Assembly (NCBI RefSeq): GCF_020034665.1
Contig: NZ_JAIQDI010000001.1
Span: 62,001 to 126,000, forward strand
Direction: 5' to 3'
From: Niabella beijingensis
GTDB taxonomy: Bacteria; Bacteroidota; Bacteroidia; Chitinophagales; Chitinophagaceae
Length of the DNA stretch: 64,000 nt
Positions within the stretch are counted from its first letter, which is position 1. Each line of letters starts with the position of its first letter. Shown here piece after piece: positions 9,057 to 18,995 of the stretch. The position numbers were made by a program, and so were the translations under genes. The notes below the pieces were generated by a model that was given only the letters and a program-made list of their open reading frames with translations, was not told the origin of the DNA and searched no databases.

Positions 9057-10736
9057 ATGAAAATAAAAGCATCCCTATTCCTAGCTGCACTTTCGGTTCT
9101 TCAATTGGCTACAGGGGCCCAGGTAACTTTCACAGATAACCAGGTATATAAGATCACCTATACGTCCAGCTTCAATGGTAAAACGCCCGAAGGGCAGCAT
9201 AAGATCTGGGTGTTTGCGGGGCCGCATCAAACGCTTGTCACATCGGAAAAGGATTTCAGCGGTAACGGCTCCTATCCCTTTGAGCTGTCGCTTATCAACC
9301 GTCCGGGCAACCGCCAGGAGTTATTCGCCTTTTTAAATGAACAGGAAAGCATTTCCGCTTCGGATACAGCATTGCGCGGTCAGCAGTTTGAATTGCTTCC
9401 CGGCACAAAAGATATATTGGGATATCAATGTAAAAAAGCAAAAACCGTTGTCAATTCCAACACCATTGAACTGTGGTATACTGATCAGCTTCCCGTAAAG
9501 GGAGCTCCTACCGTCCTTGGTCAAAACCTGGGGCTGGTGCTGGAACAGGTCCGCAACGGGAATAATATAATAAAAGCGGAAAAGGTTGAAAAGCAGCGGC
9601 TGGTCCTTCCCGGTTTCCTGCGCCGCACCGCACCGTCTATGGACCTGCTCAGCTACCGGGATGCCATCTGGAAAAGCCGTTTCACCGCCATTCCCCTATT
9701 CCGGGACCAGGTCATCAATTTTTCGGATACCAGCAAAAGTACCGGTGAGGTACTGCGTTTTGCCAACGGCACCATCGTGGTAAAAAAGCTGCGCTTTCCG
9801 GAGATCGGAAAAGGCAGCAGCCTGTTCCTCGACCTTACAGAACAATCCAACGGGGATGCCTATGACCGCACCGGCACCGTGTTCCTGATACCGGTTGACA
9901 AAAAACAATCCTTTCTCGACGGGCTGAAGAACGGCGCTGCGACCCTTCCCGTTTACACCAACGGCAACGGGAAAAAATACCAGGGCGTGGTTGCCACTCC
10001 CGGTTATACCCCACCCATCGAGCTGATGCGTTTTTTTACACCCTTTGGCATCAAACAGTACAACCACATCCGGCTTAAAGACAAACAATGGGAAGAAGCC
10101 GTTCCCTACCGTCAGGATATAACCGACTTTGCAGCCGCACTCAGCAACCGGGAGGTCTGGATCGGCGTTTTTATTGGCAATTATGACAGGGGCGGACACC
10201 GGATCAATGCAACGATCACACTTCACCGGGGCGGACCGGACCAGCCGCAGCAACACATTATTCCTTTATTCAATACATTAAACATTATGGAAATGGCCGG
10301 GCAGGAATACGCCACTATGTTCGATAATGAAAAAGGACTGGTGGTGCACTTCCGGCTGGATACGCCGCTCCGGAATGCCCGCCTCCTGTATACCACTACC
10401 GGCCATGGCGGCTGGGGCAACGGCGATGAATTTGTGCCCAGGCAGAATACCATTCTTCTTAACAATAAGATCATCTTCAACATTATTCCCTGGAGACAGG
10501 ATTGTGGCACCTACCGCCTGTACAATCCCGCCTCCGGCAATTTTAACAATGGCCTGTCTTCTTCGGATCTCAGCCGCTCCAACTGGTGTCCGGGAACCGT
10601 TACCAATCCGTTCCGGATCGATCTCGGCAACCTTGAGGCAGGCGAGTATACCCTGCAGGTAAAGATACCACAGGGCCCGCCCGAAGGGTCCAGCTTCAGT
10701 GCCTGGAACGTTTCCGGCACACTGATCGCCGATTAA
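9057..10736 (+). CDS. GLPGLI-type domain fused to peptide-N-glycosidase F-like domains
   Basis: Predicted secreted amidase that releases N-glycans from asparagine, preceded by a GLPGLI-like module. Signal peptide to about residue 21 (LAALSVLQLATGAQ). Residues about 24-185 match the GLPGLI family pattern (VYKITYTSSF, LGYQCKKAKT, IELWYTDQLP, with the name motif degraded to GQNLGLVLE). Residues about 210-360 match PNGase F N-domain features with YDRTG (Asp270 aligns with the catalytic Asp60 of PNGase F), and about 385-559 the C-domain with GWGNGDEFVPRQNTI (Glu458 aligns with catalytic Glu206) and the hallmark SNWCPGTVTNPFRIDL. Both key acidic residues are kept, so activity is plausible. It is monocistronic with its own promoter; 119 bp separate it from the efflux operon. 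Confidence 0.88.
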   Translation: MKIKASLFLAALSVLQLATGAQVTFTDNQVYKITYTSSFNGKTPEGQHKIWVFAGPHQTLVTSEKDFSGNGSYPFELSLINRPGNRQELFAFLNEQESISASDTALRGQQFELLPGTKDILGYQCKKAKTVVNSNTIELWYTDQLPVKGAPTVLGQNLGLVLEQVRNGNNIIKAEKVEKQRLVLPGFLRRTAPSMDLLSYRDAIWKSRFTAIPLFRDQVINFSDTSKSTGEVLRFANGTIVVKKLRFPEIGKGSSLFLDLTEQSNGDAYDRTGTVFLIPVDKKQSFLDGLKNGAATLPVYTNGNGKKYQGVVATPGYTPPIELMRFFTPFGIKQYNHIRLKDKQWEEAVPYRQDITDFAAALSNREVWIGVFIGNYDRGGHRINATITLHRGGPDQPQQHIIPLFNTLNIMEMAGQEYATMFDNEKGLVVHFRLDTPLRNARLLYTTTGHGGWGNGDEFVPRQNTILLNNKIIFNIIPWRQDCGTYRLYNPASGNFNNGLSSSDLSRSNWCPGTVTNPFRIDLGNLEAGEYTLQVKIPQGPPEGSSFSAWNVSGTLIAD

Positions 10737-10855
10737 GAATACCCGGTGCTTTGTTGAACGCTGAAAAAACTGCAATTTTACGCAAGGTTTTTGCCATAAA
10801 GGAGTCTCATAGATCTTATACGGATTATTTAATTATATAACTAAAAACCATTCAT

Positions 10856-11899
10856 TTGAATAGGAATTTCAGCCCCTTGTTCTTTCTGCTGCTTGTAGTG
10901 AGTATGGTTGCTTGTGGTGAAAAGACAAAGGCGCCGCCCGCCGGTCAGAAAAGGAGCGCCGCTAAAGTAGACGGGTTCATTGTAAAAACAGAATCATTTG
11001 CAGAAAACATAGAAACACCGGGCACCATTGTCGCCAATGAGGTTACCGAGATCCACCCGGAGGTCTCCGGAAGAGTGGTTCAGCTTCATATCAGGGAAGG
11101 CCAGTGGGTGGCCAGGGGAACGGTATTGGCCAAAATCTACGACGGCGATCTTCAGGCCCAGCTGAAAAAACTGGAGACACAGCAGAAAATAGCAAAGGTC
11201 AATGAAGACCGGGCAAGGCAGCTGGTGGATATACAGGGTATCAGTAAACAGGATTATGATGCCAGCCTGCTCACCCTCCAGAACATCCAGGCGGACATCG
11301 CCCTGGTTCAGACAGAGATTTCCCGCACCGTTGTCCGCGCCCCGTTTGACGGAAAGATCGGCTTAAAAGCCATCAGCCCGGGAGCCTATGTAACGCCGCT
11401 CACTATTATTGCCACGATCAACCAGACCAGCACCATAAAAATTGATTTTGTCGTGCCCGAAAAATACACGGCGCAGATACATCCCGGCCAGGTGGTCGAT
11501 TTTACCGTTGAGGGAACCAATACCACTTATACCGCAAAGGTTACTGCCACCGAGTCGAATGTTGCAGTTACCAACAGAAGCCTCACTGTACGCGGCGTGG
11601 TAACCGGCACAACCCAGGGATTGATCCCCGGGGCTTTTGCCAAGGTGAAGATCGGCTTTGCACCAAAAAGCAATGCCCTCTTTATTCCCACCCAGTCCAT
11701 CCTGCCCACTGCCCGGGGCAAACAGGTGATCCTTGTTAACAATAGCAAGGCCATCTTTACCGATGTACAGACAGGAAGCAGGGACTCCGCAAGGGTGGAG
11801 ATCACCAACGGACTGAAAACGGGTGATACCATCCTGGTGACCGGGGTAATGGCCACCAAGCCCAACTCCCAGGTGAGCATCAATAAAATAATTAATTGA
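10856..11899 (+). CDS. RND efflux periplasmic adaptor (membrane fusion) lipoprotein
   Basis: Adaptor subunit linking the RND pump to the outer-membrane channel. N-terminus is a lipoprotein signal (FFLLLVVSMVAC, Cys near residue 20). A biotinyl-lipoyl-like domain (HPEVSGRVVQLHIREGQWV ... VVRAPFDGKIGLKAISPGAY) surrounds a coiled-coil hairpin (LQAQLKKLETQQKIAKVNED onward), followed by beta-barrel and membrane-proximal domains. Length of 347 is normal for the family. The start is TTG at 10856 since no ATG or GTG precedes the signal sequence in frame. It is the first gene of an adaptor-pump-channel operon, with 34 bp to the pump gene. Confidence 0.95.
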   Translation: MNRNFSPLFFLLLVVSMVACGEKTKAPPAGQKRSAAKVDGFIVKTESFAENIETPGTIVANEVTEIHPEVSGRVVQLHIREGQWVARGTVLAKIYDGDLQAQLKKLETQQKIAKVNEDRARQLVDIQGISKQDYDASLLTLQNIQADIALVQTEISRTVVRAPFDGKIGLKAISPGAYVTPLTIIATINQTSTIKIDFVVPEKYTAQIHPGQVVDFTVEGTNTTYTAKVTATESNVAVTNRSLTVRGVVTGTTQGLIPGAFAKVKIGFAPKSNALFIPTQSILPTARGKQVILVNNSKAIFTDVQTGSRDSARVEITNGLKTGDTILVTGVMATKPNSQVSINKIIN

Positions 11900-11933
11900 A
11901 AAAGGTGATTGAATATCATCGAATACTTTACGG

Positions 11934-14900
11934 ATGAATATTTCAGAGCTAAGTTTGAGACGGCCGGTGCTCGCCATCGTGATGAATGTGGTGATCATTG
12001 TGTTCGGGTTTATCGGGTTCAAGTTCCTGGGGGTACGGGATTACCCGGCCATCGATCCTCCCAACATCAGTGTGCGCACCACTTATCCCGGTGCCAATGC
12101 CGATATTATCGAAAGTCAGATCACCGAGCCGCTCGAGGATGCCATCAACGGCATTGCAGGCATCCGGAACATCACTTCCAGCAGCAGCAACGGGAGCTCC
12201 AATATCAATGTGGAATTTGAAGTAGGCGCCAACCTGGAAGCAGCAGCAAACGATGTACGTGATAAAGTATCTGCTGCGCAACGACAGCTCCCGCCCGACC
12301 TGGAAGAACCCTCTGCCGTTACCAAGGCCGATGCCAGCGCAGAACCGATCCTTTCCATGACGGTACAAAGCAGTACCAAAAACCCGCTGGAACTCACCGA
12401 ATATGCTACCAACAATCTTGTCGACCGGTTGCAGACCATTCCCGGTGTGAGCAGTATCGACACCTGGGGAGAGAAACGTTTTGCCATGCGGCTGTGGCTG
12501 GATCCCAATAAAATGGCGGCGTTCAACATTACCTCCACGGACATACAGACCGCGCTCCAGCGGGAGAACATCGAGCTTCCGTCCGGAAAGCTGACAGGCG
12601 AAAATACAGAGCTGACCATCCGCACATTCGGCCGGCTGGATACCGAAGAAGAGTTTGAGAACATCATCATCAAGAACGACGGAGGTGCTGACATACGGGT
12701 CAAAGATGTAGCACATGTGGTACTGGGTCCGGAGAATGAAGAGTCGGCACTGAAGGAAAGTGCCATCCCCATGATCGCCCTGGCCATCATCCCGCAACCC
12801 GGGGCTAACTATGTTTCCATCTCGGAAGAATTTTACAAAAGGCTGGAGACAATAAAAAAAGAAGTTCCTTCAGATATCAAACTGAACATTGCGCTGGATC
12901 AGACCGAATACATCAAGAAATCGATCACGGAAGTGGAGGAAACCCTTTTTATTGCGATCGGCCTCGTGGTGATCATTATCTATCTGTTCTTCAGGGACTG
13001 GATCCTGTCGGTGCGCCCCCTTATCGATATACCCGTGTCGTTGATCGGAGCTTTTTTTATCATGTATGTGATGGGCTATACCATCAACGTGCTCTCCCTG
13101 CTGGCCATCGTGCTGGCCACCGGTCTGGTGGTGGATGATGGTATCGTGGTCACGGAAAATATCTTCAAAAAACTGGAACAGGGCATGAGCAAGCGCAAGG
13201 CCGCCCTGGAAGGATCGAAGGAGATTTACTTTGCGGTAATTGCCACTTCGATCACCCTCGCTGTGGTATTTATGCCGATCATCTTTCTCCAGGGTTTTGT
13301 GGGCAGCCTGTTCCGCGAATTCGGGATCGTGGTGGCCGGTGCGGTGCTGATCTCAGCCTTCGTATCCCTTACACTGACCCCGGTGCTGAACGTATTCCTT
13401 TCCAAAAAAAATGTACACAAGCACTCCTGGTTTTATAACAAAACAGAACCGTTTTTCCGGGGAATGGAGCAATACTATGAGCGATCATTAAAAGCATTCA
13501 TGAAAGTGCGGTGGGTATCCTGGCTGATCGTTCTTGCCTGCTTTTGCATTATTGTGGTGATCGGCCGCAATATCCAATCCGAGCTTGCCCCTATGGAAGA
13601 CAAGAGCCAGTTCCGGCTGAACCTTACGGCACCGGAGGGGACTTCCTTTTATGCGATGGACAAATATGTAGACAAAGTATCTCAGTTCCTGATCGATTCC
13701 GTTCCGGAAAAAGAGATCGTTCTTTCCATCACCGGTTCGCGGATGAGCGGCAATGCCAACTCGGGTATGGTGCGCGTGCGGCTGGTACCTCCTCACGACC
13801 GGGGACGCTCGCAGAAAGAGATCGTGGATTATGTGAACCGCCATGTATCAAAATACACAGAAGCAAGGGCCTTCGCCATACAGGACCAGACCATACAGGT
13901 GAACCGCCGCGGCGGACAGGATGTGCAGTTCGTCATCCAGAACAACGACTTTGAAAAGCTCTCCGAGATGCTTCCCAAATTTCTCGATGAATGCAATAAA
14001 AGCGATATCCTGCAACAGGTGGATGCCGACCTGAAATTCAACAAACCGGAAATAAGGGTGCATGTCGACCGGCTGAAAGCGGCACAACTGGGGATCACGG
14101 TGGGTGATGTATCCCAGGCACTGCAGACTGCTTACAGTAACCAGCGCCTGGGCTATTTTACCCGGAGCGGGAAACAATACCAGGTAATGGCGCAGGTGGA
14201 CCGCATCGACCGGGATGACCCCAATGACCTGAAAAAAATATACGTCCGCAATAACCAGGGACAGCTGATCAGCCTGGACAATATTACCACCGCCGTGGAA
14301 TCGACAACGCCACCGACGATCTACCATTTCAATCGTTACAAATCCGCCACCATATCTGCCGGTCTTACCGAGGGCCACACCGTGGGCGACGGGGTAAAGG
14401 AAATGAACCGGATCGCCCAGAAAATGCTGGATGAATCTTTTACCACTTCCCTCAGCGGTTCTTCGCGCGACTTTGCAGAAAGCAGCTCCAATACCAGCTT
14501 TGCCTTCCTGCTGGCCCTGGGCCTGATCTTTCTGATCCTTGCAGCGCAATTCGAAAGTTTTGTTGATCCTTTCATTATCATGATCACTGTACCTTTGGCC
14601 ATGGCCGGGGCCCTTCTCTCCCTCTGGATCTTTGGCCATACACTGAATATTTTCTCCGAGATCGGGATGATCATGCTGATCGGACTGGTGACCAAGAACG
14701 GGATCCTGATCGTGGAGTTTGCCAATCAGAGTCGAAAGAAAAATATGAACAAGACCGACGCGGTGATATTTGCAGCGGGGCAGCGTTTACGGCCTATTTT
14801 AATGACCAGCATGACCATGGCGCTAGGTGCCCTGCCCATTGCCCTCTCGCTGGGGGCGGCGGCCACCAGCCGGATCCCGCTGGGAATCGTTATTGTAGGC

Positions 14901-15050
14901 GGGGTTATTTTTTCACTGATACTCACGTTGTATGTGATCCCCGCCATTTACAGCTATTTGTCGGCCAATAAAAAGAATAAAGAATTTGATGAAGAACTTC
15001 GCCTGGAAGAAGCCAGACAACCGTTACTCGATGAAGAAAAGACTTCCTAA
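11934..15050 (+). CDS. RND multidrug efflux pump, HAE-1 family inner-membrane transporter (AcrB/MexB-like)
   Basis: Proton-driven inner-membrane transporter, 1038 residues, twelve predicted membrane segments and two large periplasmic loops. N-terminal ELSLRRPVLAIVMNVVIIV is the first segment. The proton-relay Asp pair is present in LVVDDGIVVTENIF (about residue 400) and the TM10 lysine in GLVTKNGILIVEFANQ, as in functional HAE-1 pumps. Porter domain motifs such as YPGANADIIESQITEPLEDA are intact. It sits between the adaptor gene and the TolC-like gene and overlaps the latter by 20 bp, indicating translational coupling. Substrates cannot be inferred; HAE-1 pumps usually export hydrophobic drugs, detergents or toxic metabolites. 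Confidence 0.97.
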   Translation: MNISELSLRRPVLAIVMNVVIIVFGFIGFKFLGVRDYPAIDPPNISVRTTYPGANADIIESQITEPLEDAINGIAGIRNITSSSSNGSSNINVEFEVGANLEAAANDVRDKVSAAQRQLPPDLEEPSAVTKADASAEPILSMTVQSSTKNPLELTEYATNNLVDRLQTIPGVSSIDTWGEKRFAMRLWLDPNKMAAFNITSTDIQTALQRENIELPSGKLTGENTELTIRTFGRLDTEEEFENIIIKNDGGADIRVKDVAHVVLGPENEESALKESAIPMIALAIIPQPGANYVSISEEFYKRLETIKKEVPSDIKLNIALDQTEYIKKSITEVEETLFIAIGLVVIIIYLFFRDWILSVRPLIDIPVSLIGAFFIMYVMGYTINVLSLLAIVLATGLVVDDGIVVTENIFKKLEQGMSKRKAALEGSKEIYFAVIATSITLAVVFMPIIFLQGFVGSLFREFGIVVAGAVLISAFVSLTLTPVLNVFLSKKNVHKHSWFYNKTEPFFRGMEQYYERSLKAFMKVRWVSWLIVLACFCIIVVIGRNIQSELAPMEDKSQFRLNLTAPEGTSFYAMDKYVDKVSQFLIDSVPEKEIVLSITGSRMSGNANSGMVRVRLVPPHDRGRSQKEIVDYVNRHVSKYTEARAFAIQDQTIQVNRRGGQDVQFVIQNNDFEKLSEMLPKFLDECNKSDILQQVDADLKFNKPEIRVHVDRLKAAQLGITVGDVSQALQTAYSNQRLGYFTRSGKQYQVMAQVDRIDRDDPNDLKKIYVRNNQGQLISLDNITTAVESTTPPTIYHFNRYKSATISAGLTEGHTVGDGVKEMNRIAQKMLDESFTTSLSGSSRDFAESSSNTSFAFLLALGLIFLILAAQFESFVDPFIIMITVPLAMAGALLSLWIFGHTLNIFSEIGMIMLIGLVTKNGILIVEFANQSRKKNMNKTDAVIFAAGQRLRPILMTSMTMALGALPIALSLGAAATSRIPLGIVIVGGVIFSLILTLYVIPAIYSYLSANKKNKEFDEELRLEEARQPLLDEEKTS

Positions 15051-16362
15051 AATAATAGCAACCCTTTTTGCCTTCCCGGCATTTGCCATCAACGCCGGGG
15101 CACAGCGGCTTCTGACCCTGGAAGAAGCCATTGCTACTGCGTTGATGAATAACTACCAGATCCAGTTGTCGCGGAATGATTCCATGATCGCCGCTATCGA
15201 TTACAGTTACCGGAATATGGTATTCCTTCCCACATTAAACGGGAATGCCGGACTTACCAATACCAATAATAATCAAAAGCAGACCCTTGCAGACGGAACC
15301 GAACGCAAGTCGAACAATATCCGCAGCAACAATGTGCAGGCCAATGTAAGTCTGAACTGGGTACTGTTTGACGGGTTGAAGATGTTTGCTACGCGCGATA
15401 AGGCCACAGCATTGCTGGAAGCCGGTGAATACAGCGCCAGGGAACAGATCGTAAACACCATCGCCGCCGTGATCACCAATTATTATGCGATCGCAAGAGT
15501 AAAGCAACAGATCACCGCTACCGATGTACAGATCGGTCTGAACCAGGAACGGGCCAAACTGGCACAAAACAAGCTTGACATCGGCACCGGCGCAAAACCG
15601 GATGTACTTCAAAGCAAAGTGGACCTCAACAGCCAGAAATCGCTGCGGATGCAGCAGGAGGTACAGGTGGCACAGCTTAAAGAACAGCTGGCACAGGCGA
15701 TGAACAGCCAGATCAGCGGAGCTGCCTTCGACATACCGGATACGATCCCGCTGAATAACGACCTCGTGCTGGGAAATATCCTGGAAGATATCGAGCAAAG
15801 CAATCCCACCCTTCAGCTGGCAAAATCAAGGATCAGTATTGCACAATACACACTGAAAGAAAGCAGGGCCGGACTTTATCCCACGCTTTCCTTCAACTCC
15901 ATGTACAATTTTACACGGACGGAAAATAAAAAAGTGATCAACCCGTTCTCCACCCTGTTCAATCAAAGTCACGGGTACAATTACGGCCTTACCGCAAGCA
16001 TTCCCATATTCAACCAATCGATAGCAAGGCGGGATATTAAGCAAAGCCAGTGGGGACTGAAAATGGAGGAGCTGAATTACGACAACCAGCTGTCACTCCT
16101 TCATCTGAACGTTGTTAATTCCTACAAGAATTATGATCAGCAGAAACGTGCATTAAAACTGGAAGAGGAAAACATCGAGCTGGCAAAAGAAAATGTGGAC
16201 ATTGTGTTCCGGACCTACAAACTGGGAATGGCCACCCTGGTACAGCTGCGGGAAGCACAACTGAGCCTGGCGCAGGCTTACGACCGCCTTATTGAAGCGC
16301 GGTACAATACCAAGCTGTCCGAAACCGAGCTCATGCGTCTTAAAGGAGATATTATAAAATAG
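15031..16362 (+). CDS. TolC-family outer-membrane efflux channel
   Basis: Outer-membrane channel of the tripartite pump, about 443 residues. Signal peptide MKKRLPKIIATLFAFPAFAINAGA, then two OEP repeats, each with a long coiled-coil pair; LTLEEAIATALMNNYQIQLS marks the first repeat and IASNPTLQ-like SNPTLQLAKSRISIAQYTLK the second. I chose the ATG at 15031, inside the end of the pump gene, because it directly precedes the signal peptide; an ATG at 14986 would add 15 charged residues that do not fit one. No transcription terminator with a T-run was found after the stop codon. Confidence 0.94.
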   Translation: MKKRLPKIIATLFAFPAFAINAGAQRLLTLEEAIATALMNNYQIQLSRNDSMIAAIDYSYRNMVFLPTLNGNAGLTNTNNNQKQTLADGTERKSNNIRSNNVQANVSLNWVLFDGLKMFATRDKATALLEAGEYSAREQIVNTIAAVITNYYAIARVKQQITATDVQIGLNQERAKLAQNKLDIGTGAKPDVLQSKVDLNSQKSLRMQQEVQVAQLKEQLAQAMNSQISGAAFDIPDTIPLNNDLVLGNILEDIEQSNPTLQLAKSRISIAQYTLKESRAGLYPTLSFNSMYNFTRTENKKVINPFSTLFNQSHGYNYGLTASIPIFNQSIARRDIKQSQWGLKMEELNYDNQLSLLHLNVVNSYKNYDQQKRALKLEEENIELAKENVDIVFRTYKLGMATLVQLREAQLSLAQAYDRLIEARYNTKLSETELMRLKGDIIK

Positions 16363-16379
16363 GGAGCTGCGTTATACGC

Positions 16380-16421
16380 GTCAGCGATCAGCAGTCAGCT
16401 ATAAGCCATCAGCGGTCAGCC
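16380..16421. repeat. Short intergenic repeat of TCAGC units
   Basis: In the 145 bp between convergent genes, the motif TCAGC(g/a) recurs at irregular spacing (for example GTCAGCGATCAGCAGTCAGC and again ATCAGCGGTCAGC). Such low-complexity intergenic tracts resemble dispersed REP-like elements, but only this copy is visible here. Confidence 0.4.
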
Positions 16422-16507
16422 GCCGGATCTGTATTCGTTGGATCACCGGCAACTGACCGCCAAAAGCCAGATTCATCTCACCTCCCGCTTCTCACTTCAT
16501 CTTCCCC

Positions 16508-17668
16508 TCAAACCACAAAATCCCACCATTTCTGGTCCGATTGCGCAGAGGCCACTACGTTATCGATAAATGCCATCCCGCGTACCCCGTCATCCACGGA
16601 AGGGAAATCAAGACTTTCTTTTGAAGGTGTTTCATGATTCAGTTTTGCCTGCAGGGCCGTTGCAAAATTGCGGTAATGATTGGCAAACGCTTCCAGGTAT
16701 CCCTCCGGATGCCCTCCCGGTGTGCGGCAATTGTGTTTCGCATAATCACCGAGATAGCCGTTCCCTGCGCGGTATACCTGTGTCGGCGCATCCAGCCATT
16801 TCACCAGTAAGGTGTTGGGTTCCTGCTGATGCCATTCCAGTCCGCCGTTTTCTCCATAAATTTTAATCTCCAATGCATTTTCTTCACCGGCAGCCACCTG
16901 GCTGGCAATGAGCACCCCGGAAGCGCCCTGGTCAAATTTCAACAGTACGGCGCCGTCGTCATCCAGGTTACGTCCCTCCACGATCGTATTCAGATCCGCA
17001 CAAAGCTTAGAGATCTTCTGACCGGTGATATATTCCGCAAGGTTGGCTGCATGTGTGCCGATATCTCCCATACACCCACTCTTCCCGCTTTTTGTCGGGT
17101 CTGTCCGCCATGCTGCCTGCGCATTTCCTTCACGTTCAGACAAACGGCTTAACCAGCCCTGCGGGTATTCTACGTATACTTTTCTTATTTTACCAAAGGC
17201 CCCTTCCGCTACCATCTGCCGCGCCTGCTTTACCATCGGATAACCGGTATAGGTGTGCGTAAGACACAACATCAACCCGGTCTCCTTCACCTTTTGCTGC
17301 AATTGCTTTGCTTCATCCAGGCTGAACACCATCGGCTTTTCGATAACCACATTAAAGCCATGCTCCAGCGCCATCATTGCCGGGGCAAAGTGTACGAAGT
17401 TGGGCGTAACAATCGAAACAAAATGGATGCGCTTGTCTTCCGGCAGCTGGCTTTCCTTCTTGATCATTTCTTCGTAACTCAGGTAAGTACGGTCTTCGGG
17501 CAGAAAGAGCATCTCGCCGGAGGCGCGGGCTACATCCGGATGCACGCTGAGTGCACCGCAGCTCAGTTCGATCAGTCCGTCCATATTCAGCGCCAGGCGG
17601 TGTACGGCTCCGATAAAAGCGTCCTTACCACCGCCGATCATACCGACACGCAATTTTTCTCTTTTCAT
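16508..17668 (-). CDS. Gfo/Idh/MocA family NAD(P)-dependent oxidoreductase
   Basis: Cytoplasmic sugar or polyol dehydrogenase-type protein, 386 residues. Rossmann fold at the N-terminus (LRVGMIGGGKDAFIGAVHRL), the family signature EKP (VIEKPMVFSL, about residues 110-120), and a C-terminal GFO_IDH_MocA substrate domain with the GDIGTHAANLAEYITG segment, which contains the usual catalytic Asp/His pair. No signal peptide. It is transcribed alone on the minus strand, convergent with the efflux operon, so context does not define the substrate. Comparable proteins act on inositol, glucose or amino sugars. Confidence 0.93.
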   Translation of the reverse strand: MKREKLRVGMIGGGKDAFIGAVHRLALNMDGLIELSCGALSVHPDVARASGEMLFLPEDRTYLSYEEMIKKESQLPEDKRIHFVSIVTPNFVHFAPAMMALEHGFNVVIEKPMVFSLDEAKQLQQKVKETGLMLCLTHTYTGYPMVKQARQMVAEGAFGKIRKVYVEYPQGWLSRLSEREGNAQAAWRTDPTKSGKSGCMGDIGTHAANLAEYITGQKISKLCADLNTIVEGRNLDDDGAVLLKFDQGASGVLIASQVAAGEENALEIKIYGENGGLEWHQQEPNTLLVKWLDAPTQVYRAGNGYLGDYAKHNCRTPGGHPEGYLEAFANHYRNFATALQAKLNHETPSKESLDFPSVDDGVRGMAFIDNVVASAQSDQKWWDFVV

Positions 17669-17867
17669 ATAGTGATTTTTATTTAAAATGTATGGTTACG
17701 AATATACAGATTTCTGATCTAAAAGCAGGAGCGCGGAAGAAGTGCCCTGCTGCCGGTCGCAGGCTGCAGTAGCTGTGCTGTTACCGGGGTAGCGGACCAT
17801 AAAGATTTAAAGCATCGCTTTTCGTCTGTAATTTTTTTTGCCGATATTGCAGTTTAATTGATCTGAA

Positions 17868-18767
17868 ATGAACCCTAAATACCTGACTGCTTTTATCGTT
17901 GGTATTACTTTTTTTGCATGCCGGCAGCCGGAGCAGCGACCTTCCGGAAACAATCCGCCGGTTCTGAAAGATACCACTGTAAAAGAGCAGCCGGTACCCG
18001 AACCACCCCGGGTCACCTACCACTTTATTAAAAAAAAGGAATGGCAGTCTGCAAAGGACAGTTTTGAAGGTGCCCGCCACCTTGACATTTTAAACGCTGT
18101 CAACCGCACAGATTCCGTGCATCTCCTGCGGCTGGACAGTATCCTGGTACCCAGCGATTATTCGCTGCCCCTGAATGCCTACCTGCCTTTCCCTACAGAA
18201 GTACCGTTTCTCAAAGAGGTAAAAAAGATCATCGTGTTCTCATTGCCGGCACAGGTATTTGCTGCTTATGAGAACGGCAGCATGGTTTTGACCGGCCAGA
18301 CCAACACCGGGCGAAAAACAAAGCCCACTCCTCCCCGCCTGTATTTCACCAATTGGAAGGCACGTCAAACCACCAGTACCGTAGATGACGAATGGATCTT
18401 AAAATGGAATTTCAATGTACACAATACCTGGGGCATCGGTTTTCACCAATATGCGTTGCCGGGTTACCCTGCCTCACACAGTTGTATGCGGCTGCAGGAA
18501 CGTGATGCGCGGTTTTTATATGGCTGGGCCGACCAATGGCTGCTGAAAAACAATCAGCTGCTTGCAGCCGGCACACCTGTTGTGGTATTTGGACAATATC
18601 CCTTCGGACAACCCAAACCCTGGTACCGCCTGGTACAGGACCCCGCCGCACTTACTATTTCAGCCGACAGTTTAAAGAACCGTGTTGCACCCTGGTTGCC
18701 CGAAATACTGAAAAAACAACAGCAGCGGGATTCGCTGTTGCAAAGCACTGCAGTAGCCGCAAAATAA
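17868..18767 (+). CDS. L,D-transpeptidase (YkuD fold) lipoprotein
   Basis: Probable peptidoglycan-modifying enzyme forming 3-3 crosslinks or attaching proteins. The N-terminus (TAFIVGITFFACRQPEQ) is a lipoprotein signal with the lipidated Cys near residue 18. The YkuD domain spans about residues 118-245: it opens with VKKIIVFSLPAQVFAAYENG and has the catalytic motif GIGFHQYALPGYPASHSCMR, with Cys206 as the nucleophile and the upstream His. The usual HGC is SHSC here, which is common in this subgroup. 299 residues. It stands alone; about 230 bp downstream holds no recognised gene. Confidence 0.88.
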   Translation: MNPKYLTAFIVGITFFACRQPEQRPSGNNPPVLKDTTVKEQPVPEPPRVTYHFIKKKEWQSAKDSFEGARHLDILNAVNRTDSVHLLRLDSILVPSDYSLPLNAYLPFPTEVPFLKEVKKIIVFSLPAQVFAAYENGSMVLTGQTNTGRKTKPTPPRLYFTNWKARQTTSTVDDEWILKWNFNVHNTWGIGFHQYALPGYPASHSCMRLQERDARFLYGWADQWLLKNNQLLAAGTPVVVFGQYPFGQPKPWYRLVQDPAALTISADSLKNRVAPWLPEILKKQQQRDSLLQSTAVAAK

Positions 18768-18995
18768 TACAGTACCACCCCGGAGGGAATATCCGTTTAA
18801 ATAGTAGCTGTAAAAAAAGTTGAAAAAAAGCAGTTAGCCCGGGTCGCTTTTAAGCATTTTTAGAAATAGTCAATGTTTCTCGCGAGCGTATATTAAAGTT
18901 AGAGCTTAAAAAAATGTTAATTAAGCAAATTCGATAAACCCGCCATTTTCTTCGCCGAGTACTGGAGTTTTTTCGCCGAAATCAAAAACATGGTT

